This document shows positions 45,329 through 54,268 of a stretch of DNA of 64,000 nucleotides, piece by piece. The stretch is from Ophiocordyceps camponoti-saundersi (nom. inval.). Lineage: Eukaryota > Ascomycota > Sordariomycetes > Hypocreales > Ophiocordycipitaceae. Under the pieces are notes generated by a model that made no database searches, had not been told where the DNA came from, and was given only the letters and a program-made list of their open reading frames with translations. The stretch lies in the NCBI GenBank assembly GCA_003339415.1, contig PDHQ01000021.1, positions 240,962-304,961 of the forward strand, in the 5' to 3' direction. The stretch's first letter is position 1; every line of letters starts with the position of its first letter. The position numbers and the translations under genes were made by a program.

Positions 45329-48300
45329 ATGGCTCGCAATCGACGCGGCCGTCGTAAACCGTCATCTCTTTCCTCCTCTACATTCCGGTCCTCTTCTGCT
45401 TCCTCCACCGATAGTGACACCCGCACCCCCATCGAGGACAACTCCACCTCCGCCGCCGGAGAAACGCAGGATAAGCTCCAGGAACCCGCTCAGGACTCCG
45501 CTCAGGACTCCGCTCAGGAACCCGCTCAGGATAAGCTTCAGGAACCCATCCAGGAATCCACCCGGGACAAGCCTCAGGAGAAGCCCTCCCAGGAACAAAC
45601 CAAGGAACCAGCTTCGGCAGGTGCCAAGAAGACTGAAGGCTTCGTGCCCGTCAAACCTCCCACCACAGCGGAACGCATTCTCGCTATGATGAAAGGGCAC
45701 AAGGTTTCCGATGGTTCAACATCCGCCACTCAGGCCAGGTCGGACTGCCTCGTAGCTACGAACGAGCAGCTCGCCCCTTACCATTTCCAGTCGATTCGAC
45801 GCATCGGCCATGGCGGCGCTCCTGGCCTCACTTCCAGCGCTGCTCTCTCGCTGGAAAAATACGTCGAGCCTAATGTGCATATCCAGTTCCGTATCACCAA
45901 TCATCGGCTCAAGGAAAACGTGCTGGGCATCTACATTCCTCTGCTGCGACTTACAACGAAGCCCGTTGTAGATACTTTGGACACATCCGACAATGATCTG
46001 ATGAAGGCCCTTTTCCACGGTCAACATAAGAACACTCACTCTATCCGCCCTCACCCCTCGGAGAAGGTGTCGGAATGGCCTTCCCAGGAAAAGCCGATTG
46101 CTGAGCTCATCCAGGATGAGTGTCATCGAATCATCCGTGTCCAGCTAAGCATCGCCTTCGAGGATATTATCCCACACGGGGCTTCCATGATGACTTCAAG
46201 CAATCATGCAAATAGCCATGTTCAACGCCTGGTTCATCAGACATATGAACACCTTCGCCATGCCGAAACTGACATTGTCTCCTTTACCTTATACATCAAG
46301 GGTGGAGATGATAAATCTCTTTGCTTATGGAGTGTCCTTGAATCCCCTTTGGACCGCCGAGGACGATACCGACAGTATTTGTCTCATTGTCGCACCGGAG
46401 CCGACGATCTCACATACAATAACATCCTCCTGCCTAACTTGCAAAGTTACACCAAGCGTCCCTTTCACGGCAACGCCGTCTTCCTTTCCAGGGAACAACG
46501 CACTGTCGCCTTAATCGCCGGCGTTTGTGAGGAACAACAGCATCAGGATGACCTGGCTATCGAGGCTCGAAGCAATTCATTCCCAAGTAAAATCTTCCCT
46601 GACGCTACCTCCAACTGGATTCCCGACGAAACCGACGTCGCCAACTACGGTATTCGTGCCGACGGTCAGCCCCGATCCTTTTTCGTCCTCCTCGACCCAG
46701 GCAAGGCAGCCGCCAATCTCCCCAAGCCGCACGACGCAGTGCGCCTCTACCTACGCATTCCGCTCACCAATCGCGTCCCTCCCTCCAATCTCCCTTTTGA
46801 TGAGAAGGAAACCCAGAGAGCAGCAGCCAAAATGTTGGACGCTGAGACCCTCGTGCCCGGCGAAAACGAGGACGACGCCGACTACACTGTCCGCCCCCGC
46901 GACTGGACCCGATCCCAAGGCCTCGTTTTCCCCAAAGCCCCATCACCGCTCGGCGAACCATGGTTTGGCCATCGAATCCCCCTACCATCTGGAATCGTGT
47001 CGAACGCTGCACTTTTTCATGTGCACGTTCCAAAATGCACTAACTGGCACCCGAACATGATGGCGCCACCTATGATTGTCTCTTTGCCGGAGTATCATCA
47101 CGTACCATCTCTCCGTGATTTCATCAAGGCATCGGAGCCCTCCATCAAGCCAGTGGAGGCAGTCGTCTGGTGGGAACCAAAATTCGCCACCACACAATTC
47201 GAAGCCACAGCGGTTACGATGATGAACGAACTCTCCAAGGAGGAAGCCTTGCAAGCATGGTGGAACCATGTAGTAGGCTGGAAGGGATACAAAGGCCCTT
47301 TGCGAAATTTCCTAGTGGCTTTCCCTGCTTTAAGGGAGCATTTACTGCAGGACAAATTATGGCCAGCCGGTCGAGAAGTGCTGTGCCGACTGCAGCGGAC
47401 ACGCGCAGGGATCGCCTTTGTCACCGGTTGCCCCGGGGGGGGTAAATCCACCCTGGGCATGAAAGTCGCCGGTGCAGCAATGTCTAAGCCTGTGGAATCG
47501 GGATGGATCGAAGTTAAGGATCTGCAAGACGACTTCCGGACTTCCACTGAAAAGCGTCTTCCGACACCGCCTTTCACTTGTCGCACACCGGCCGTCTTCT
47601 TCGGCCCCGAGCGCAACCCGAATGAAACAGAACTCGATCTACTGGTCGCAGCAGAGTCCCGTACGCTAGCAGTCTTCGACAATGTCAATCTCACATTCGA
47701 GCTGGAGGACTTGGAGCGGATCAAACGTCTCCAACGACTTCGTCGAGTAGCCATGTCCGACCTCATTATCGACAAAATCCCAGATCGGGACAGGGAAATT
47801 GTGCAACAATTGCGCGCCGCTGCGTTGATCGAACATGCAGAGCAAGACCAGACAGCTGCCAATGCGGACGAAAACGAACCGTGGGACGACAACCGCCCTC
47901 CGAGCGTGACTGAGCATTTCGATCACCACCCTCAGCCTCGTGTCCTAGGAAAGAACCTGGGCGTGGACGGTTTCCCACTGAGCATCACCGAAACCGTCGA
48001 GTTTCCTCTCCCACAACCCGAGAAGCAGCAATTTCAGGAGCCTGAGGATCGCCCTCTCGGTCGCGTGGTTTGGATCGCTCCTTCAAATCAAATTTGCAAC
48101 GACGCACTTCAACGTGCCAAACGCGACCTTCCAGATAGGAAGGTCCTACGAATCTTCCCGATCGAAGCTGAAAAGTCAAATGTTATCGATTTTGATGCAG
48201 CGTCTCCTTCAGCTTGGCAAGGCACCGAAAAACTGACCCGAGCTCAGCGCGAATTCACGGAACACCTCTTGCGCACCCGTCAACTCGCATTCGCCGAGGG

Positions 48301-49723
48301 TCCTGCAGCGTGCAACAGTTCGCTTTCTGAGGTCTCCAAACTGTATATCAGCAAGACAAGGGCTCATCATGATATTATGTTCGACGCTCGGCTGCGAAGC
48401 TCAGATTATGACGCATGGAATTCTCGACTCGCCACTATCAAATCCCGAAGTCGCACAGTTATGCAGGAAATGCTGGACGCCGCTCAGATGATCATTGCCA
48501 CCCCTGTTGCCATCGCAGGGCTGATGAATAACTTCAAATTTACCGCAGACCTCATCATCATTGACGACGCAGGTCGAGTGACGGAAACTGCGGCATTGAT
48601 TCCATTATCCAGGTTCCCAGGCGCCGCAGCCTTAATTATTGGCGATCCTCGACAGCTTGGCCCCGTTTGCCCGCTCGCTGATAATACAGACATTCCATCT
48701 ATCTTCTCCCGTCAACGCCAGCAAAGTCTCCTCCACCGAGCGTTTGACAGCGGGAACATTGATGGAATCCTTTCGAAGAACTATCGGTGCCTCGGGAATA
48801 TCGCAGGCTGGGCAACATCTTATCACTACGGCGTCACCATGAGCATTGCCAAGAAAGACAGTTTCCATCTTCGCAACTTCCGTCGACAGCTGCGACAGCT
48901 TGTACCGAACATGGCACTCGAAGACTCCGTTCTGACGAACTCGTTCTGGATGGACATTCGCGAACTGCCCGAGCAGCAGATCGGCACATCATATGCGAAC
49001 CCAGCACAGGCTCAATTGGGAATTAACGTTGCCCTTCAACTATTCCGTAGCCACGCCGTTGTTGATTTGGATGACGATTGTCACCTTCTTCCGGGCACTC
49101 GTTGGGGACAAATACTCATCATATGCGCTTACTCACAGCAGCAAGCCGTATACCAGAACCTTCTTCGACGTGTCTGCCCCGCGGTTATTCCTGAGGCAAA
49201 TATTTCCGTGCGAACGATTGATGATTCGCAGAGTCACCAAGCCGAGGTTGTTATTGTGGATCTCGTTCGCACTACCATGCCCGGTTTTTTGAACAACACG
49301 GAGAGATTGATCGTCGCTACGACCCGAGCTCGACTCGGAACTATTATCTTGATGAACTCTGAAGCGGTAACGACTCCTGGACCGCTGAAAAGCCTACTGG
49401 AATGGCACAAAGAGCACTCTATGGTCCAAGTGTTTGGAAAGCAATTCGCCTTTGACAAGTTTTGCGAGTTTTGCTACTGCTATGGTCACGTTGAGCCGCA
49501 GTGTAAGACGCGCATTCAATGCGCGACATGCGAGCGCGAGCACGCTGCCTTCCGTTGCCCCGACGCGGCTACGGCACCCGAGGATATTCGCTATTTCGCT
49601 CCGCCGGATGATGTTCAGCGCAGCATAGTTTCCACTCCGGTGAAGCCAAACCAGACGAAACGAGGGAAGATGGCTGTGCCCAGCAGAGCCGCTCGATTGA
49701 ACGCGGGACGACGCTCAGCATGA
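45329..49723 (+). CDS. Large SF1 (UPF1/ZNFX1-like) helicase with C-terminal zinc knuckles
   Basis: Single exon, 1464 residues, starting ATGGCTCGCAATCG. Residues about 45-95 are a Gln/Glu/Pro/Asp-rich degenerate repeat (QDSAQDSAQEPAQDKLQEP). The central about 550 residues are unassigned. Helicase motifs: Walker A GCPGGGKST (700-708), Walker B LIIIDDAG with DD at 1079-1080, GDPRQLGP (1105-1112), NYRC, VVIVDLVRTT, and motif VI VATTRAR (about 1329-1335). The C-terminus has a CCHC knuckle CEFCYCYGHVEPQC (from 1379, CX2CX4HX4C) and a second CATCEREHAAFRC (CX2CX3HX4C). The arrangement belongs to the UPF1-like family, so an RNA/DNA-dependent ATPase is expected and the cellular role is unknown. The long intron-free frame, flanking direct repeats and neighbouring HNH gene suggest accessory or mobile origin (inference). 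Confidence 0.85.
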   Translation: MARNRRGRRKPSSLSSSTFRSSSASSTDSDTRTPIEDNSTSAAGETQDKLQEPAQDSAQDSAQEPAQDKLQEPIQESTRDKPQEKPSQEQTKEPASAGAKKTEGFVPVKPPTTAERILAMMKGHKVSDGSTSATQARSDCLVATNEQLAPYHFQSIRRIGHGGAPGLTSSAALSLEKYVEPNVHIQFRITNHRLKENVLGIYIPLLRLTTKPVVDTLDTSDNDLMKALFHGQHKNTHSIRPHPSEKVSEWPSQEKPIAELIQDECHRIIRVQLSIAFEDIIPHGASMMTSSNHANSHVQRLVHQTYEHLRHAETDIVSFTLYIKGGDDKSLCLWSVLESPLDRRGRYRQYLSHCRTGADDLTYNNILLPNLQSYTKRPFHGNAVFLSREQRTVALIAGVCEEQQHQDDLAIEARSNSFPSKIFPDATSNWIPDETDVANYGIRADGQPRSFFVLLDPGKAAANLPKPHDAVRLYLRIPLTNRVPPSNLPFDEKETQRAAAKMLDAETLVPGENEDDADYTVRPRDWTRSQGLVFPKAPSPLGEPWFGHRIPLPSGIVSNAALFHVHVPKCTNWHPNMMAPPMIVSLPEYHHVPSLRDFIKASEPSIKPVEAVVWWEPKFATTQFEATAVTMMNELSKEEALQAWWNHVVGWKGYKGPLRNFLVAFPALREHLLQDKLWPAGREVLCRLQRTRAGIAFVTGCPGGGKSTLGMKVAGAAMSKPVESGWIEVKDLQDDFRTSTEKRLPTPPFTCRTPAVFFGPERNPNETELDLLVAAESRTLAVFDNVNLTFELEDLERIKRLQRLRRVAMSDLIIDKIPDRDREIVQQLRAAALIEHAEQDQTAANADENEPWDDNRPPSVTEHFDHHPQPRVLGKNLGVDGFPLSITETVEFPLPQPEKQQFQEPEDRPLGRVVWIAPSNQICNDALQRAKRDLPDRKVLRIFPIEAEKSNVIDFDAASPSAWQGTEKLTRAQREFTEHLLRTRQLAFAEGPAACNSSLSEVSKLYISKTRAHHDIMFDARLRSSDYDAWNSRLATIKSRSRTVMQEMLDAAQMIIATPVAIAGLMNNFKFTADLIIIDDAGRVTETAALIPLSRFPGAAALIIGDPRQLGPVCPLADNTDIPSIFSRQRQQSLLHRAFDSGNIDGILSKNYRCLGNIAGWATSYHYGVTMSIAKKDSFHLRNFRRQLRQLVPNMALEDSVLTNSFWMDIRELPEQQIGTSYANPAQAQLGINVALQLFRSHAVVDLDDDCHLLPGTRWGQILIICAYSQQQAVYQNLLRRVCPAVIPEANISVRTIDDSQSHQAEVVIVDLVRTTMPGFLNNTERLIVATTRARLGTIILMNSEAVTTPGPLKSLLEWHKEHSMVQVFGKQFAFDKFCEFCYCYGHVEPQCKTRIQCATCEREHAAFRCPDAATAPEDIRYFAPPDDVQRSIVSTPVKPNQTKRGKMAVPSRAARLNAGRRSA

Positions 49724-49999
49724 TGCTCCTCCTCAACCGCAGGAACACAGACTTGAGACGGGAACCGAGGTGCCTGTAGCTCAACTGATAGCGGAAACCT
49801 CCGGATGACGTGATTTTGTGAAGGTATCACGGCCATAAGGGCCGTCTAGTAGCTAGGTCTTCTGAGCAGAAATAAAAGGCGTACGAATTCCCCTCCGTTT
49901 CGAAGGAGGAGGCACATCAAATAACGTGATTTGTGTGGTGCGTGATCACGGCAGCGCCCTTGTAGGGTCTGCTACCTGAGCCATCTCTCCGAATTGTCT

Positions 50000-50161
50000 T
50001 GGAAGAGGGCTGTTCGGCACGTAGCCGAAGTTATGGGTGGTTGCGGAGGGACCCTTTCCTTTCACTGCTGCGCTTATGTTAGCAGCGATGTCGGATGTTG
50101 AAGAGATGCCTCGGCTGTCGGTTGAGCCGCGCCTCCACTAGCGGATGACGTTGCGCAGAGC
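50000..50161 (+). repeat. Direct repeat, block 1, right copy
   Basis: Partner of 44208-44375. Differences include a short indel after GGGTGGTTGC. The copies are about 5.8 kb apart and bracket the helicase gene. Confidence 0.85.
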
Positions 50162-50449
50162 ACGAAGATGGAGAGTTTGATGCTGATTGATCCTTGCATA
50201 ACATAAATGGCGAAATATCTGCAATGGTAAGTATCTGTTTGCTGAGGCAAAAAGTCGAGATATCGTACCGTCGTCGGTATCGGTTGGGTCTTTACCGGCA
50301 TCGCTCGGGCCCGGCTTACACTCTCCCGGGAGCCGTGCCGGCCCCACCGTTGCGTGCCTAGGTATTCTTATTGCTTAGTCTCGAGCTCGAAGAGGAGCAT
50401 GACGTCCCTAGAGCGGCCCGCGGCATAGATAGCTGCTATAAGCCTTCAA

Positions 50450-50555
50450 GTGCGTTCTATTTGTTCTAGTATAAGCATCAGGATGATCTTCGAGGAAGAC
50501 TTCTCGCTAAGATACATACATGAAACCCAGTCTCTCCTCTCTCTCCTCCCAAAGG
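50450..50555 (+). repeat. Direct repeat, block 2, right copy
   Basis: Partner of 44560-44655. The spacer to block 1 is about 290 bp here against about 185 bp on the left. It ends about 160 bp from the HNH gene stop. Confidence 0.7.
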
Positions 50556-50715
50556 GAATCTGTCATTTAAAAAGACAGAAAACATTCTTAGGTATCCGTA
50601 GAGAAAATAGGAATCATCGTATATGTAAGAGCGATATTTCACGAACCTACCGTTATTAGGCTACGTGAAGTCGTGTCTCCCTCGAATCGATAAAGATGGA
50701 GAGGATGATGCTTTA

Positions 50716-52125
50716 TTACCATTCCTCCTCCTCTTCCTCCCAACCCTCTTCTCCCCCCCAGTCCTCTTCCTCCGAGTTCCCTTCATCCAAGCCCTCTTCC
50801 TGCAAGTCTTCTTCCTCCGAATCATCAGACAAGTCCTTGACCCGACTCCTCATCACAGCTTGACCCGTCATTATTGCCACAAGAATCGAATCCGCCTCGG
50901 TTCTAATCCAAGGGGCTTCGCGCTGGGCATTGCCAGCTATGATTCTCGCGGCCTCTGGCTCAAGCGACGAGCCCATCTCCTCGACGAATCCGAGCAGATA
51001 ATTCTCCTTGATATATCGACCGTGGGTGCCCCAGAACGTCGTGCAATTTAGCACCTCTTGTTTGGTACCGTCTTCATCCCACAGATGCCGAGTCGAGAAC
51101 TGGTATATCGAGTTGAGGAACGACCACCACACGTAACGCGGATGGGGGCGGAAGTCGGTGAGAAAGGCGAGTGGGCGATTATGGAGTTCGGCGATGGTAT
51201 TGACGGGATAACCGAGATCAAGATCGTAGAATTCCTTGTGCGCCCGAGGGTCTTGTTTGTCTAGAACCCAGACTTTGTAGTCTTTGACCTCTTTTGACTG
51301 CCAAGCTGCCAATTTCTCGTTGCTCATGACCGGGTGTGTCCCGATCTCAGCCTGGTCAAGGTCGATATTCGGGACGATTGCAATGATTCCCGCTTCCAGT
51401 GCCTTTTCGATTTTCCCGTCCAGAAAAAGCCTATTCAGAGGCGAGAAATTCTCTTCTTCAGACCCGTGCTCAAAGATGAGATCCATGAGAGAGGCCGATT
51501 TGTAGGGGTAGAGGTGGGCGGCGTTGACAGCCGAGGCCTGACACTTGCACCCGAGCACAGGTTCCCACAGGGAGGCGCCGTGTATTGTCGGGCAATATGC
51601 TTTGATCATCGCTTTTCGCATATCGCTTTGCTTGGAACTATCTCGCGCTCCTTGGCTGAGCCGAGAAAAACCGAAGCTCAAGGGGCCCGTAGTGAAGAGT
51701 CGAACGAAGGCCTCCCTCATCCGTCGGGGAATTTCGGCAGACCCGTTGTGTCTCTTGGATCGGTCGAGGCGATCAGCGTGTTTCAAGGAGATGTCCTTCA
51801 GCTTGTCGAAATTAGAGGCCAGCCGTGCCGAGGCTCGACCCTTCGCATCCGCTTGTGTCCACTGTCTGCGGCTCATTTCGCCTCCAGTACGTGAATAATC
51901 TGCATACCGGATCTCCCAATTCAAGAACTCGCGTTCCCATTCGAGGCCGCACAATTGGGCGTGTTTGTTCCAAAACACGGAGCCGTAAGATGCCTTGGGC
52001 TTCAATTCCTTTCGGACATCGTGAATGTCGTATCCCAAGTCCGTTTGCCTCTCGCTGTTCGTCCGCCGTCGGATGCGTGGCGCCTTGGAAGGACCCGTTA
52101 TGAGTGGCGCCTCGGAAGGACTCAT
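50716..52125 (-). CDS. HNH-nuclease-like protein (fungal HNH_2 type)
   Basis: Single exon, 469 residues, start MSPSEAPLITG at 52125. Residues about 170-260 resemble the HNH_2 domain common in fungal hypothetical proteins: LGCKC, then VNAAHLYPYK (metal-binding His near residue 200), an acidic spacer, and NFSPLNRLFLDGKIEKALEAG leading to IIAIVPNID. The His expected in the middle of the HNH finger is not obvious, so catalytic competence is uncertain. The N-terminus is basic with a WNKHAQLCGLEWEREFLNW segment. The C-terminus is an acidic tail (EEEDWGGEEGWEEEEEEW). Function unknown. HNH_2 proteins in fungi are often multicopy. It is convergent with the helicase gene. Confidence 0.75.
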   Translation of the reverse strand: MSPSEAPLITGPSKAPRIRRRTNSERQTDLGYDIHDVRKELKPKASYGSVFWNKHAQLCGLEWEREFLNWEIRYADYSRTGGEMSRRQWTQADAKGRASARLASNFDKLKDISLKHADRLDRSKRHNGSAEIPRRMREAFVRLFTTGPLSFGFSRLSQGARDSSKQSDMRKAMIKAYCPTIHGASLWEPVLGCKCQASAVNAAHLYPYKSASLMDLIFEHGSEEENFSPLNRLFLDGKIEKALEAGIIAIVPNIDLDQAEIGTHPVMSNEKLAAWQSKEVKDYKVWVLDKQDPRAHKEFYDLDLGYPVNTIAELHNRPLAFLTDFRPHPRYVWWSFLNSIYQFSTRHLWDEDGTKQEVLNCTTFWGTHGRYIKENYLLGFVEEMGSSLEPEAARIIAGNAQREAPWIRTEADSILVAIMTGQAVMRSRVKDLSDDSEEEDLQEEGLDEGNSEEEDWGGEEGWEEEEEEW

Positions 52126-52462
52126 CTTGAGAAAGTCGACTCAGTCGAGTGTGTGATGGTAGATCTGGCGATCGTGGCAGGCTCCGTGATACCTGGGAGC
52201 GTTGCTGCGTGCTCCTCAGGGGAATGCTGCTTCGAAACGCGTTTGCGTGCTCAGCGTGTTCCCTTCAACCGTGACCCGAGCTTCTGTTCCTCTCTCCCAG
52301 ATTTATTGATCAGAACTTTTTCAGGGCGAAGCACATGAAGCACACGGGTGTTTAAGAAATGTAAAAGTAAATGGTAGATGGTAGAGCTAAGAGCTGGGGA
52401 CGGATGAAGGAGGAAGAAGAAGAAGTTGATGGTGAAGAGGAAGTGGAAGGGAAAGGGGAAGA

Positions 52463-52481
52463 GGGGGGGGGGGGGGGGGGG

Positions 52482-52529
<48 letters not shown>
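52463..52529. repeat. Poly-G tract
   Basis: G-only except for one A at 52484. The uninterrupted run 52485-52529 is 45 bp. It begins about 340 bp upstream of the HNH gene start. Confidence 0.85.
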
Positions 52530-52531
<2 letters not shown>

Positions 52532-53494
52532 TAAGAGGAAGAAGAAGAGTAAGAGGAGAAGATGTAAGGCATCTGGGTTGAGTCACGTAGTTACGCCAGC
52601 TTTCACCTCTCTGCTGCTGCCAACTGTATGCGTGTGGTGTGCCTATATTCTTCAGTTTGCTCTTCCAAGGTGAATTTGCCCCCCCTTTTCTACCCTCATC
52701 TATGCCCCTTTACTTTTGTTGAAAGCAAAAACGCCCGAGATGTCACGGAGCCTTCCGTTATGACTCATGGCAGGTGTCATCATGCGAATGAGAATTACGG
52801 AGGAGAAAGTTTAGCAGATAAAGAATGTTCACGGCTTTAACTAACTCGATGTCGATTTGCTCGACAGCCTGCATGACGAAGATGGATTGTGCGGCAGAGT
52901 AAGGCCTGACTCCGCGTGTGTGAGCGTATAAAACTCAGCATCCCTCTAATTTGAGTCTTTAGCCGCGTTTACTTACCTAGGTATGCAGCCAGCGTACAAG
53001 TCTTGCTGTAGCTGGCAATCTTGTTAAGCGTGATCTGCAGGCGGCTAACATTGAAAAGTCATCGATCCTGTAGATAGTGATGTTAAGTATTTAGATGTGT
53101 TGGCCATGAGAATAGAGAGAGAAAGAGTTCATGGAGACATTCTCTCACCTGGGAATTCAAGTTTTGCAGAGGTCATCTTTCGTTGGATGAATGATGCCCC
53201 GTTTGTGCAGGATGAGATGGAGGTCGTGTTTCTATACATACGGGCTGTGCGTCCGATGCTACGGCCCCGGCACGAATCCGGAAGCTCGGCCCCGCCCCGG
53301 CTGAGTAAGCTTCACAACACCCCCCTAGGGCAGAGCGTAGCGCACCAGCATCATAACGACCCATTCGTTGCCCCTTCAGTTAATATCATGAGATCCCTAT
53401 CCGTACTGATATCAGACTTCTCTTCCCTATCAGTGAATGAGAGAAACTCTCACAACCTCTTTCCCCCAACCCTTCAAACTTGATTCAGCAAGTT

Positions 53495-53517
53495 CAGCTC
53501 AGCTCAGCTCAGCTCAG
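53495..53517. repeat. CAGCT pentanucleotide tandem repeat
   Basis: Four and a half perfect CAGCT units. Confidence 0.85.
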
Positions 53518-54268
53518 TATCGGGGTGATAAATACCCAGATATCAACAACGACTGCCCCCCACCGGTCTCTGCCCCGTTTTGTCTGTTTTTGGCGCCCTC
53601 GCTCGCTCGGACCGGATGTGTTCAATGCGGGTCATGCGCCGGAGGAGCGGCAACGTGCGTCAGAACACAAAGACCTCACCGTTTCTGTATCGTCTCGCTG
53701 CGCCGACAATGGACCAGCATCTACGGATTTGTATGTACAGATACGCATCGCTTGCTTTGCCTCAAGCGCCACCCGAAGCCTGCTTCATTGTCATCAATTT
53801 ACAGTAGATAAGCGACCTCTTCTTTTTCCTTGTGGCGTCCAGAAACCGGTGTGGCGTTCGTCCACAACCCCCCAACGCGCTACCACGCTGCAACCCCACG
53901 CGCGCCAGGGGGCTCACATGACCCCTGTCACACACGACGTTCCCTGACCCCGGAAAGCTTTCCAGGGAGGCTGTTGGTTTTTCTCTCTGTTGATTGTTGA
54001 CTGTAAAAGGTGCGTGACTTGCGTATGTAGTGCACTGGTTCGGGAGACTAGGCCTCATCCTTTGCAGAGTTGCTTTCAACATATCTACATACATACGGAT
54101 ATATGCATCATACATCATACTACTACCTAGTATGCAACAATATATTGTGATAGGCTCGACTGCAGGCGGCTCAACTTACACGCACACAGACGGATACATG
54201 CCTACGCATATCATTGCCGCCTCCCCCCGTCTCCTTTTCACCCGTAACCGATTCCTCGATTGCGCAAC

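Larger units (their letters stand above)
49724..50715. other. Intergenic region carrying the right direct-repeat copy
   Basis: About 1 kb between helicase and HNH stops. It contains repeat block 1 (50000-50161) and block 2 (50450-50555). A small CCTCC...GGAGG stem-loop lies near 49891-49908. No gene seen. Confidence 0.55.
52126..54268. other. Gene-free interval of 2.1 kb with poly-G and CAGCT repeats
   Basis: Only spurious frames. It contains a poly-G tract (52463-52529) and a CAGCT pentamer repeat (53495-53517). The left part should hold the HNH promoter and the right part the lipase promoter. Confidence 0.55.

Noticed and set aside
49765..49850. tRNA-like text (CTGTAGCTCAACTGATAGCGG)
   Set aside because: Resembles a D-arm/A-box, but there is no B-box GGTTCGAATCC and no closing acceptor stem within 100 bp.
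53437..53947. Two overlapping plus-strand frames of 124 and 155 codons
   Set aside because: Contain the CAGCT repeat and no recognisable composition, splice pattern or motifs.
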